Assembly (NCBI GenBank): GCA_963921935.1
Contig: OY998179.1
Location: 60,122,222-60,186,221, forward strand
Direction of reading: 5' to 3'
Origin: Galeruca laticollis
Taxonomy: Eukaryota > Arthropoda > Insecta > Coleoptera > Chrysomelidae
DNA: 64,000 bases
Under the pieces are notes generated by a model that ran no database searches, had not been told where the DNA came from, and saw only the letters and a program-made list of their open reading frames with translations. A program made the position numbers and the translations under genes. Below, one piece after another: positions 1 to 10,366 of the stretch (position 1 is the first letter of the stretch; every line of letters begins with the position of its first letter).

Positions 1-999
1 TTGCCAGTTTTACCTCAATCATTAGAAGACCTCCAAGAAGCTCTAGAATCTATTGTTGTTAAAACAAATAAGGACGAAGAATTTTTATTGGTAAATAACA
101 CGAACTTAAATGTAATAATATTTTCCTGTCAAACAAATTTACAGTATCTGTGTTCACGACCTAAAATTTATGTAGACGGAACTTTCAGTTATTGCCCGAA
201 ATTTTTAACTCAGTTATTTACGATACATACAGTAGAAAACGGACATTATATACCTTTAGTATTTATTTTACTGCCAAACAAACAATCTAATACTTACTTT
301 GAGGCATTTAAGCTTTTAAAAAGTTATTGTGCTAGTATAAATTTAAGGTTTGAGCCCAAAGAAATCGTTAGTGATTTTGAAAAAGCGATACACGTTGGAG
401 TTAAGAAAATTTGGCCAGACATAAATATAATAGGATGTAGGTTTCATTTGACCCAGTCCTGGTATCGTAAAATTCAAAATCTTGGGTTGGTATCTGAGTA
501 CAGGGATTCTAATTCAGCAATAGGTCTTTGGTTGCATTACACTTTTGGATTATTATTTCTAAATCCTAACGAAGTAGGGGATTGTTTTGTAGAAGACCTT
601 TACTCAGATATACCTCAGAATGCTAAACTAATTGAATATGCTGATTATTTAGTTGATAATTATATATCTGATGATTCCGTTTTTCCTCCAAAAATGTGGG
701 CTTCTTGTAATAGTGATCAAGAACGTACAACAAATGCTTGTGAATCATTCCACAGTCATTTTAACTCCAGTTTTTATGTAGCGCATCCAGATATTTTTAA
801 ATTTATTAATGTTTTAAAAGATGTACAAATTAATACATATATTAAAATAAATAGTGTACATTTGCCTAAAGCTTGTAATAATATTAGGTATAAAAAACGC
901 AAAGATTATGTAACAAATTTAATTAATTTATATGTAAATAACCATATTGAAAGATTTAATTTAATTAAAAGTGTTTGTTTTAATTTTGCAAAAAAATAA
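1..999 (+). CDS. MULE-type transposase, 5' end outside window
   Basis: A 332-codon frame runs uninterrupted from the window edge to a TAA stop. The true start lies upstream or is not visible, since the first codon is TTG. It resembles MULE (Mutator-like) DDE transposases: the first Asp is in VDGTF (residue 59), the second in SDFEK (residue 125), a C/H motif GCRFHLTQSW follows (residues 146-155), and a candidate catalytic Glu lies in TTNACESFH (residue 248). The N-terminal DNA-binding domain (usually FLYWCH or WRKY-GCM1 in animal MULEs) would lie upstream. The family cuts and pastes DNA in the nucleus. The frame is open, unlike nearly every other transposase here, so it is either a young copy or a host-retained gene. 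An AT-rich tail follows with no clear TIR. I am confident of the superfamily but not of gene completeness. Confidence 0.8.
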   Translation: MPVLPQSLEDLQEALESIVVKTNKDEEFLLVNNTNLNVIIFSCQTNLQYLCSRPKIYVDGTFSYCPKFLTQLFTIHTVENGHYIPLVFILLPNKQSNTYFEAFKLLKSYCASINLRFEPKEIVSDFEKAIHVGVKKIWPDINIIGCRFHLTQSWYRKIQNLGLVSEYRDSNSAIGLWLHYTFGLLFLNPNEVGDCFVEDLYSDIPQNAKLIEYADYLVDNYISDDSVFPPKMWASCNSDQERTTNACESFHSHFNSSFYVAHPDIFKFINVLKDVQINTYIKINSVHLPKACNNIRYKKRKDYVTNLINLYVNNHIERFNLIKSVCFNFAKK

Positions 1000-1289
1000 A
1001 AAAAATATATCTTATAATCACTATTTTATATAGTTTTCTTTTCAGGTGTTTTCCTATGGCATGTTACGTGTTGAAAAAATTGTTTAAGACGAGCATATTT
1101 CTATAAAGGAACCGTTCGCGCAATTGACCGGTTTACCGATTGTATACCGCGCGCTATTGACCCATAGAATTTCAACTACCTGAAAACATTTCTGACCGCT
1201 GCGCGCTACTGACCGTTGCCCACAACAAGAGAGTGATTAGTAAAAAAGAGAGCATTGGAATTTCAAATACGAAAGAGGAAGTTGTGGGT
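1000..1289. other. Non-coding spacer
   Basis: No frame or RNA gene is visible. The stretch contains a locally GC-richer patch with repeated GCGCGCTA/TTGACC words (about 1110-1215), possibly the decayed 3' end of the MULE element. Confidence 0.5.
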
Positions 1290-2201
1290 TTAACACGTTC
1301 GCTGCGTATCCGAAAATAAAGGATTTGACAGGGTGCGTGGGGATTTTTTTTGTCTTTTTATCCGTGCTTTTTATGGTGTAAATATGATCTTTTCAATTGA
1401 ATCGAACAAAATCAAAAATTTGGTAAAAAAATTAGCTGAACACCAAATAGCGTCTGTTTTTGAAATGATATAAATCTGGAGAAAATAAACAAAAAATAAC
1501 ATACTTTGGAGTAACAGTAAGACGAACTTTATTTTACAGTTAAACTTCAAATGTCAAGAAATTTTGAATTAAAAAAACAAACAAAAAATAGGGACACACA
1601 AAAAATTATAGAAACACACCTAAAATGAATATAATTAGAGTAGAAAGATATAAAATATTCTATTTTCGCCTGGGAAAGTTCCACGGCTCGGTGTTCTGAT
1701 TGGGTTATATTTTTATTGGGATTTCTATTATTGAAAATATTTGCTGCTTATTTCTGCGTTTTATAGTAATCTCCCACAATAAAAACAATTTCTATTTTCT
1801 TTTCATCCGTTAATAACGCATTTTTATGTGTTTTATAAATTCTAGAGCGGTTTGAAATTTACTGTCAACATTTCCTTCTATCAACAAATTATTTGTTTGT
1901 CAGCGCATCATAGATTACATGTAACCACAGATAAATTTGCATTATTGTAGACATACGTTTTAAAAATAATTTTAATATTGTAAATGATTGTAATTACATA
2001 TTTAAACGTAATTTTAATTCTGATCAACTTTGTTTTGTAATATTTTACAATATTTTTAAATTTAAAGGTACTTTACTCTTGAGTAAAACTCATATTTTTT
2101 GACATACCTCGATACGACTAGGAAATTTGATATTTTATGACTGTATTTTAGCTTTAAGATAATGCAGAACTTTTTATGGAGAATAACTTTTTTTTCTAAA
2201 A

Positions 2202-2257
2202 TTAATAATAAAAAAAATTAAGTTTTCCATATGATTCCAGCTTGCTATATATCAGTG

Positions 2258-2304
<47 letters not shown>

Positions 2305-3175
2305 GCACTTTTTAGTTGCAACATTGTAAACAGTAAAGTGGAAATATAGATAACTTGCTGAAGGTCAAAAACTGCGAACGCAACCTCGGATGAGTCCTCA
2401 TGAGCTCCTACATTATCTTGATCCTTCTTTTGTCTCACTAAATATTTTTCTAATTTGTGTTTGTCATATCTTCTCATAAAGAATTTTTGGTCTCATCATT
2501 TCCTCCTCTGAATTTGATGATATTGAGCATTGACCTTTTTTGGCTTTAAAAATGATAATTTTTTTGTTTTTAATACCCTCCGGAATGTAAAAAGACTTGA
2601 AATATCTTTATTTCCTTTTTTCGTTTGTTCTACAGCAAACATTATTCTATACACTTTTCTAAGAGACAGTTCTGGATGTAGATACATTCTATTAGAACTT
2701 GATCTACAAAGATGCGATTCAACGCGTGCGGATCGGTCAACGTGATTCTCCATATCTTTTAAATTTCTTCACTTCTTTGTCTTCCTCCTCTGTTTTCTCC
2801 TTCCACAATACCCGTTTTACTCAACTCTGAGAGAGCTGTACGAAGGGTACCTACATTTGGAAATACCTAACGTATTAAACAAAAAATTTTTACATACCCT
2901 GATTTTTTCATGGTTAACAGGTAAGTGGTAGGATCAAAAATTTGCTCTACGTGATATTTCTGCAGTAGTCGTATATCGTTTTTTTCCCTGAAAACATCAA
3001 CGTGTCTAGCTAGGAAATCTCTCTGCATTGTAAGATCTCCAAGATTTGTAAAATATTGAAAAATGTCTTGCGTCGTTTCATTACTAATTGCTTCCCCGAT
3101 TTCTGACAGGTTTTCGAATCTTATTTTTGTTTATTAGACCTCTTCTTTGCGATATTATCATCTACATTTTCCGTA
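2202..3175 (-). pseudogene. Orphan insect transposon-like gene (possibly Sola-type), decayed, with intron
   Basis: Read on the minus strand, an open stretch (about 3128-2900) encodes NETTQDIFQYFTNLGDL and QRDFLARHVDVF. A good donor AGG/GTATGT follows (about 2895), an acceptor TGTAG lies near 2850, and the frame resumes with RTALSELSKTGIVEGENRGG, then RVESHLCRSSSNRMYLHPEL, then KPKK(D/V)QC after a frameshift, and FAVFDLQQV near 2360. This order of motifs (SHxCRxSxSxxYLxP, KPKKDxC, DLQxV) matches a multicopy family I recognise from insect genomes and also see at 48.5-50.6 kb. The function is not established. The DLQ and later SDN/GHTQ motifs in relatives suggest an RNase H-like transposase, and Sola2 is my best but unproven match. 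Stops and frameshifts make this copy dead, and the C-terminus is missing. Confidence 0.6.
2259..2299. repeat. (TA)n microsatellite
   Basis: About 20 uninterrupted TA dinucleotides lie inside the TTAA-flanked element. Confidence 0.95.
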
Positions 3176-3792
3176 CCTTCCATGGAAAACTCTTCTGGTT
3201 TCATTCTTATATCCTGCGCACTTGGATTTGATCTTCACCGTACCGTCTCCCAACCTTGTTATACGGTAAACAGCCTTGACTGGTTAGTCCTAGACAAGGT
3301 TAGTAGAGGTATGGATCCAAGGAGGCATTTCCTTACAGGGCACGAGATATGGTACCCTTACGCTATACAGTATATAACTGTTAGACACCACCAAAAGAAA
3401 TTATTTATTAAAAAATGCTCAATCTCACGTAGAGGGGTAGGTAAACATACGTGAAAAATGAATTATATTTTTTTTAGATATGCCAAAAATTAATAATTAA
3501 CTCACAGAAAAATAGTTACGTCTCTATACGTGAAATACGTGCGGAGACCTACGATATATCTTTTATGCCAAAAGACGTCATACGCACATAGGGGAGGGGA
3601 GCATACGAAGCCGCAGCGAACGTGTTAAAATACGTACAAAAGAAAAATAGGTTCATGAGTGGAGGTAAGTTTGGACATTTTCAAATTTCAATTTGATGGT
3701 TTATATTCTGCGGCTTACTCTTCTTTATTCTCAATTTTAGGAATAATTTATTTTCTATATAGGCAAAGTTCTTGAAATGTGGACCTAAATAT

Positions 3793-3960
3793 ACAGTCTA
3801 AATGCTGAAGCTTTTCTGACACGTGACTAAGTTAACCATATTATTCAACACAGACTATGTTGGTACTGTCTTCTTCTAATAACAGTAAAAGGACGAAACT
3901 CAATACAAGCATTTATCATATTGTTTTTTTTCAGATGCATATGGTTGATGACGTATTCGG
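3793..3960 (+). repeat. Terminal part of a TA-flanked Tc1/mariner-like non-autonomous element
   Basis: This stretch aligns over about 160 bp with 19484-19648, sharing for example TTATTCAACACA and CTATGTTGGTACTGTC. The outer end starts TA/CAGT, as in the complete element at 19.5-21.7 kb. I cannot find a matching inverted right end downstream, so this copy appears truncated or diverged. Confidence 0.65.
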
Positions 3961-5848
3961 TTTGAAATTTTGTAACATAGATTAATAAACTGATGTTACA
4001 TAATACAGGCATTGGAATCAAAAAATTAGTTTTAAAACTTCCGATCGAATATTTTTTTTGTTTCTCGTAAGAGAAAGACATTGTATAAATAATCAATCAA
4101 CCACCTGAAAGTTGTTTCATATAATGAAGAAGAGAGCATTTAATTTTGAATATATCTGACAAATTATGGTAGGTATTATATGTTTCTTGAAAGTCATTAT
4201 TTTTTAACGGCAATTATGTTTAAAGTAATCTGCCCAGCTTCGAATGTCTAATTCAAATATATTTTTCCCAATTTGGTTAATATATGTATGTATACTATAA
4301 ATGTCTTTTTCGATTTGATCAAATTGAGGTATTCGAAGAGGTGCTTCCATATTTAAGAAATGAATAAATTTATCAAACCTTTCGTTGTTCGATTAGGTAT
4401 TCGATGTTTGATTGGCGGATTTGTCTGACTTTAATAATGAGCTTCCGGTATTTATGAAATACAACCTTCCTTAATGACAACTTAATTATCATGTAATGTT
4501 AGTTTTGTAAGTGAACATTTTTTATTCCACAACGGTTGGATTCCAGTATTTATAATCAACACAGTAGTGAAACAACAATAGCATTCGCTCTCTATAATTT
4601 CCATTAAGTCACTACTTTTCCATTTATGTTGAGAAAGTATAGTCCAGTCTCAATCGACCATTACAATTAAGGAAGGTCGAAATTATGAGAACAGAAACTG
4701 ACAATCATCGTATTGACATAAACAACTGGTAACCTTGAAGTTGTATTTGAATTTCGTATAATACCATGCACAGATTGTGCACAAGTCTATCATAGTAAAA
4801 AATGTCAGCTTCTTAACAGCGTGTTTGGTGTTATAAATATTAGTTATTAATATAGATATAGATAACATTTGATGTACTCGTATAAGGAGTAACAACTTTA
4901 TCCCAAGAATTTAAATAAATTACTTGTGTATGATTGCGATTACAAAATAGCGTTCAATTGAGAGTGACATTAGAGAAGATGATAAATGCTAAAATAGAAC
5001 ACCAAGGTTCAAAATCTGGGAAAATGGAAGTTATTCTCTATTTTACGTAGATGAAATAGTGGATTTCATTCGAAAATTCAATACAATAAATTGTGATGCA
5101 GAATGCGTAACATTAATGCATTGGTAGAGATGTGGACGTACGCTCTGCTACAGTGGGCCGAAAGTAATTATTCATGCATTGACAGTGACACACGAGACGG
5201 CCGCTAGTCAGCAATCGTCGATTGTGATCCAGAAAGCTTAACCTTTCTGCATTGGCAGAGACAAGCACATCTACATCAAAATAAAATGTAATTATTTTAT
5301 TAGAAAAAAATGTATTATTTATAATTATCATTTCCACAGTGTATCAGTACAGAACCTGTAGTATTCATTTTATCTGAAGCACAATATTGGAGGAACGAAC
5401 AAACTTTTTTGTAAAACACGAAAAGTGTTACCTTAATATGTACTCATAACTGTTTACAACTTACTACTGATAAAAATACATGTTGTGCCTGTAAAGTAAT
5501 TACAGTGAGCTACAAAATATAGAAATGTTTATTAAAGAAATATATGTATTTTGTTGAAATTATATCGTTTTTCACGCTCGTTACTTCCTTTTTAGCAGCT
5601 AGGCACTTTGTAGTAGCTTTTCTATTATTTACCTGGATATAAACCGCATCAGTAATTTGCACTTTCCATTTTGAAGCGATTATCAAGAGAGGAGGGGATA
5701 TTCGTTCATTAATCTAACTTCCGATTTCGCAGTCTCAATCTGCCTATTTCGCGCAACGAATCGTCTCCGTCAGCCTACTAAATAAAAGAAGCTGATCATG
5801 GAATCTTTCATGAGTTATACCTTTAAACCGCTTTAGAGTTTGAAACTC
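3961..5848. other. Non-coding AT-rich stretch
   Basis: Only short shadow frames occur on both strands. No domain, RNA gene or clear repeat was recognised. Confidence 0.5.
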
Positions 5849-6207
5849 GACGTTTCGGCTTCATTCCTTTTGAAGCCATATTCAAGAGCTTTTTTGACAA
5901 CGATGCCTCACTCTGCCTACTCTTCGTGTCAGCGACTTATGAGTTGTCAGGGCTTCAATTTTCCTACTCGCTTACATCAACAGACTGGTCTGATTATGTG
6001 TCAGAGTCTGAATATGTCTACTCTCTGATCAGAGAATAGGCTGATTTAGACATGGACACCTTATCAAAGCAGTCTTTGAGATCAGGGACTAGGCAGATTG
6101 ATGCCCTGACAACACATAAGATGCTGACAACGAAAATAGGCAGAATGAGCACTCATTGTCGAAAAACCTCTAGAAAACGCCTTCAAAACGGAAGCCGAAA
6201 TGTTGAC
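5849..6207. mobile_element. Foldback (long inverted-repeat) MITE
   Basis: Two imperfect inverted arms of about 180 bp meet at a perfect 12-bp palindrome CTCTGATCAGAG (6023-6034). The outer ends GACGTTTCGGCTTC (5849) and GAAGCCGAAATGTTGAC (to 6207) are complementary. Internal words such as GTTGTCAGGGC and TCTGCCTA recur inverted in the other arm. The midpoint of the outer ends coincides with the palindrome centre. No coding capacity is visible; the short plus-strand frames here are chance. The target duplication is not obvious. Confidence 0.8.
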
Positions 6208-6927
6208 ATTAGAATTAAACAGGGATCAACCCGTGATGTTCGGTTTCTTCATTAATGTTCAGAATAACAACTACACCCAACATCCTTCTTTGTTAAACGT
6301 TTCATATCAATTTTGCTCCATACTAGTTCATTCTAAGAAGCTAAAATTATAACTATCTTGAATATATTCGCAAGATAGCTAATTGCTTATAAAAATATCT
6401 AACAATAAAGTTTTTTTGGAAGTAGCCGAAATCAGAATTTAAAGAAGTAGTACGACATAAAGGAACTCATGAATACTGACAAATTCTCTCAACCTCGAGT
6501 TACTGCTGAATATATTAGTAATATAGGTATGAAAAACATTCTTTGTAAGCAGTTTAATGCAGCAATTTAAGAATGAGTGTGATCCAGAATAAGATTATTT
6601 ACTAGACCTGTTTGACGCTTATTAATACCGCTTACGTCGTGGCTTGAAATCGTTTAACAATGAGAGTTGCAGAAAATAAGAACAAAGGTAAGCCGCCTAT
6701 CACTAGCAACTTGTCTTATCTTCTCTCTACCATCTCCAAAGAGTAATAATAATAGATTAGTAGAAAATTTTTGTTGTACCTAATTAGTCCAAAATATCAC
6801 TTCACTATACATTTATATTTTACAATTATCTGAATTATCAAACGCCAAGAAAAATCTCAACTGGAACCGTCGTGTGAATGAAACAAGGTTGAAACAAACT
6901 GTTATAGCTTTTCTCACTCTGCACCAA
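6208..6927. other. Non-coding stretch
   Basis: AT-rich and without a recognisable gene. The last 20-50 bases next to the LTR read, on the minus strand, TTGGTGCAGAGTGAG, which resembles the primer-binding site that follows 5' LTRs of this gypsy family. Confidence 0.45.
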
Positions 6928-7374
6928 CGTTTTTTTTTATTTAAAAAAATTTCAACACAACGGGTGGGATAAATTTATACACATGAAATATCTACTTACT
7001 TGACTTATTTATACACTTATACACTATTCATTTATGCTTAATTTATGTACACATTTAATTACAGTTTATATTGAATTCAATATTCACAATTCACTTTTAT
7101 TGATAACTGTTGCGTTGGTTATGAAATCAAACTGTAGACTGAATCGCCGCTCGTAGTCTCTTATATATTAAAACGAACCTTCGGATTCCTGAAATTTCTC
7201 GATTGCGGCTCCCAACGAACAATCGACCTTCTTGGGAATCCCTATAAAAACAATCACAAAAAAATACCTAGTCCTTCCCAGAAAACCGGGTGCTTCCGCC
7301 AAAATTTCAACTTCATATGTTGAGCTAGAGCAGAGTTGGCTCCAGGGACTACTACACTGTGCAGTTTCGTAACA
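6928..7374 (-). repeat. Gypsy long terminal repeat (about 447 bp)
   Basis: It starts TGTTACGAAAC (7374 leftward) and runs through a TATA/Inr promoter to GGGATAAATTTATACAC-type sequence (reverse complement near 6970) that is shared with the LTR at 62.7-63.2 kb. The 3' edge is placed before TTGGTG by analogy with the bounded element at 13.8 kb. The edge bases are ACG, not the expected CA, so it may be off by a few bases. Confidence 0.7.
7137..7167 (-). promoter_or_regulatory. LTR core promoter: TATA box plus initiator
   Basis: On the minus strand TATATAAG (7167-7160) is followed roughly 20-25 bases later by TCAGTC (7142-7137). That hexamer fits the arthropod initiator consensus TCAKTY. Its position inside the LTR marks the probable U3/R border. 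Confidence 0.6.
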
Positions 7375-7399
7375 TTACACCTTCCTTAAAAGGAAGTTC

Positions 7400-8800
7400 C
7401 TCCTGACACTTCTATGTAGCCGGGGCTGGATGTTTAAATCGGCAACTCGATCCATTCCTATATTTCCGGTCGTATATTAAAAACAGGGGTACCGATAACG
7501 AGGGATATATCTGCAAATTAATATGTGGTGACCGGTATCTTGGAAGATCACCTCTATCATGTTCCTGATGGGTTGCCAATTCAACTGGTTGCTCTCTTTC
7601 CTGGACATCGGTAGTTTCTCTACGTGGGATGCCTGCACATGATCTCGAAGGCTTTGAAGCGCTTCCCACACATTCCGGTAGGTGGATCGATCTAGCAATT
7701 CGGTTTTGTGTTTGAGTCTCAGTGTCTTGCCATGGGCTGGCATCAAATCTTCAAGTATTTCTAATTGCCCAAACTTCTTTCGAAAGCGGTTGCCAACCCA
7801 CGCGCGTGTTGGTTACTGGCGGAGATGTTTTGTGCCAGCGAATATTCTTCTGGAAACATGGCAAATCTTGTCGCTGTTCTGTAGTGACTCCATGTCTAGT
7901 TTTCCCGGTAACTCCATATGCGACCATAAATTCTTCGAAGGAAGAGGTTCTCACCTTCCTCTAGGTCATGATCACCTTCGAATGGCGCTAGTCTCTTTTG
8001 TCCCTTTCTTTGAAACTGCCTTTTGTGGCCTGCGTGTCGTACCGTTTTTTCATTCTGTCACTGGGAACTTGAAAATTCGTTTGAACCAATTCGTGCACAT
8101 TGTCCATCCTTCTTCTCAATTGTATCACATAATCTTCTCCCGCTATGTCTTCTCCCGGTCGACAACCAAATTCTAGGTTACAAGGTAGTCTCATTCCACG
8201 TCCAAACAGGATTTTCGCAGGTGTTTGATCCGTGGACTCATTGATGGCGGATCGATAAATCAATGCAAATAGAGAGAGATACTGGTCCCAGTCTAACTGG
8301 TGGCTAGAAGCTACTTTGGACAGGTATTTTCCAATGGTCCTGTTCAGTCTCTCGACCATTCCATCTGACTGTGGATACAACACTTGGTCTTTTGTATTCA
8401 CAGCTTGTCACAAATTTCCTGGAATATATGGCTCTCGATATTTCTTCCCTGGTCGCTGTGGACTTCCAAAGGGCACTCCATATCGGATGATAAACTCTTC
8501 CACCAATACATCCGCGACTGTTATGGCCTCTTCAATCGGGATCGCGTAAATTTCCAGCCACTTTATGAAATAATCCATTAAAACAAGGATGTATTTACCA
8601 CCATCTCTTTCGACGGAAATGGTCCAGCGATATCTAAAGCAATCGTTTAGAAATGACTTCCAACATTATATTGTTTCATAGGTGCCTTTCACTTGCGAAG
8701 TGGTCCATTACTCGTAGCACAAGTAGTGCATTTATTACACCAGGCTGTTCATCCATTAAAATCTTTCACGGACCCGCTGAAAGATTTTCGTCAATACCGG
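7400..8800 (-). pseudogene. Gypsy integrase remnant
   Basis: The minus strand shows fragments of the zinc-binding finger (CTTCATSNG about 8720), the core with LDIAGPFP (about 8620), HSDQGRN (about 8440), YPQSDGMVERLNRT (about 8350) and the C-terminal part (PTYRNVWEALQ-like, 7700). All are close to the integrase at 14.1-15.6 kb. Multiple stops and frameshifts, and a fused finger directly abutting LTR sequence, show it is dead. The family inserts cDNA in the nucleus. Confidence 0.8.
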
Positions 8801-8935
8801 ACAATCACACAAAAAATACCTAATCCTTTCCAGAAAACAGTGCGCTCCCGCCAAAATTTGAACTTTATTTATCGAGCTAGAACAGAGTTGGCTTCAGGGA
8901 CTACTACGGTGTGCAGTTTTGTATCAGTATGGACA
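8800..8935 (-). repeat. Truncated gypsy LTR fused to integrase
   Basis: The minus strand reads ACTGCACACCGTAGTAG and then CAAATTTTGGCGG, matching the first 130 bases of the LTR at 7374-7240. It then passes straight into ATCTTTCAGCGGGTCCG, which corresponds to the integrase finger. This marks an internal deletion joining the LTR to pol. Confidence 0.75.
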
Positions 8936-9348
8936 ATCTGGTCTCGTGTTTAAATAAGTTAAATAACATCACAATGCGAGCTGTCGGAAATAAAAACAAG
9001 ATCAAACTCAATCGAAATTGTGTTATAGTAAAATCGCAATCGCTGCGGAGTAATAAATCAAAATTTTATGGGACTTGCTCACAACAATTGGACCAAACAA
9101 GATATGTAATTTTACCCTACCTGCTGTAATGAATGTTGTGAAAACAAGAAATGTATTTGTGCTGACGGGTATTGTAGATAATAATGACCGAGTCTTATCT
9201 TAATATTTTCTAGAGGTATAATAGGCGTATGTTTAGGAACACTATTAGGGGTTCGTAGGTATATATTGTTAGTAATTGTTGTATTGCTTAAGTTTTAAAT
9301 TATGAAAATACGTAGATATCCTATTAAATAATTGTAGTTTACAATGTT
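8936..9348. other. Non-coding spacer
   Basis: Nothing recognisable. Confidence 0.45.
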
Positions 9349-9603
9349 GGCCGATTTCACAATATTGAGTTAACTCATCTGATCAATTTACCTTTACCTG
9401 TAAGGTTACCATTAGATACCGTTGCACAATTGTCTGTTCATCTATTGGTCAGCTGACCGATAGTTCAGTAGTAATTTTTGTTGGGTTGGTAACAGATTAT
9501 GTATAATGATCAGGCTTTATGGTCAATGACATTCAAAATCAAAAAAAAGAAGAAAGAGTTGACCTATGAAATTAATTTATTTGCGGTAGACTAGTAGTAG
9601 ACT

Positions 9604-9855
9604 TTGGTAGACTTTGGTTCTTTGGCAGAAGTAATAATTTCAATTATTATGAATTCTTCGAAACGTCCAAATTTTTCAAAAGAAGAAGAAACCTTATTGC
9701 TGTCTCTAGTTAATAAATATAAACGTATAATAGAATCCAAACAAACAAATGTAGTAACTTGGAAAGAAAAAAATAGGTTGAATTAGAGAAAGAATTTAAT
9801 AGCACCATCGGTGTAAATGGATATAGATCAATTAAGACACTGAAAGGGAAATATA
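9604..9855 (+). pseudogene. Myb/SANT-like DNA-binding protein of Harbinger, truncated
   Basis: A frame beginning near 9652 (MNSSKRPNFSKEEETLLLSL) reads through NVVTWKEKN and, after a 1-base shift near 9780, continues ELEKEFNSTIGVNGYRS to LKGKYI. This is the trihelix/Myb-like accessory protein pattern that helps Harbinger nuclease bind its termini. Only the N-terminal domain survives, and it runs directly into the antisense nuclease remnant. Confidence 0.6.
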
Positions 9856-10062
9856 TTAATTTCCGACGGTTCTCTTTGACAATCGAAATCTATTGAAGAT
9901 ATCGAGATTGTCATACTCTTTGAAATAATCGTATCTGGGCCTTATTATTGTCGGTCTTCTTGGTTCCTCATCACTACTATAAACATTTACTTCATAATCG
10001 TTCATTTCAAATATCTTAATAAAATGCAACACACCCAAAAGATAAACAAACAAATGCAACAA
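9856..10062 (-). pseudogene. Harbinger nuclease N-terminus
   Basis: The minus-strand frame contains EEPRRPTIIRPRYDYF, then YDNLDIFNRFRLSKRTV, the conserved N-terminal stretch of HARBI1-like nucleases just before the helix-turn-helix region. The catalytic DDE domain is deleted. The adjacent plus-strand partner gene supports the assignment. Confidence 0.65.
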
Positions 10063-10366
10063 CTTTAATTCATTTGTTAGGTTAAAATCTCCAGATTATT
10101 CTTATTACCACTAGATTTTCTGGTGGTTAAATATTCTGAGTGTTAACCATAACTTGAACCCTTGACTGGATAATGTGAAACAATTGTTTTGAGTTAACCA
10201 ACGGTTATCTGTTAACCTCAGAATAACTTGACATTATAAAACCGGCAGTAAATTATGGCTCGAATTTTAAGTAATACAGTGTTATGGTAGGTACTAATTG
10301 TAATTTGCTTACCAAATTAATATGATCATGCCACTTGTAAATTGTTTTAAATAATTCTTCTTTATC

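Larger units (their letters stand above)
1294..3624 (-). mobile_element. TTAA-flanked TIR element carrying an orphan-family gene
   Basis: Perfect 13-bp inverted termini CACGTTCGCTGCG (1294-1306) and its complement (3612-3624) are each flanked outside by TTAA (1290-1293 and 3625-3628). A 4-bp TTAA duplication is typical of piggyBac and, as I recall, of some Sola transposons. The only coding remnant inside is a minus-strand gene of an orphan insect family, not piggyBac. The remaining interior is AT-rich and contains a TA microsatellite. The element is probably a deletion derivative, because the C-terminal half of the gene is absent. Confidence 0.65.
6928..8935 (-). mobile_element. Deleted Ty3/gypsy retrotransposon
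   Basis: On the minus strand the order is a partial LTR (8935-8800), a direct jump into the integrase zinc-binding region, a decayed integrase, and a full LTR (7374-6928). Gag, protease, RT and RNase H are all absent. The LTR start TGTTACGAAACTGCAC and the polypurine-like AAGGAAGGTGTAA next to it match the family of the 13.8-17.7 kb element. Confidence 0.75.
9349..10247. mobile_element. PIF/Harbinger deletion derivative
   Basis: Outer ends GGCCGATTTCACAATATTGA (9349) and the complement of TGCCGGTTTTATAATGTCAA (ending 10247) are imperfect inverted repeats. Between them lie convergent starts of the two Harbinger genes, a Myb/SANT-like protein on plus and the nuclease on minus, both cut off in the middle. 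I cannot confirm the expected 3-bp TWA target duplication. Confidence 0.6.

Noticed and set aside
2530..2745. Plus-strand frame antisense to the orphan-family gene
   Set aside because: Shadow of the minus-strand motifs SHLCRSSSNRMYLHP; no independent support.
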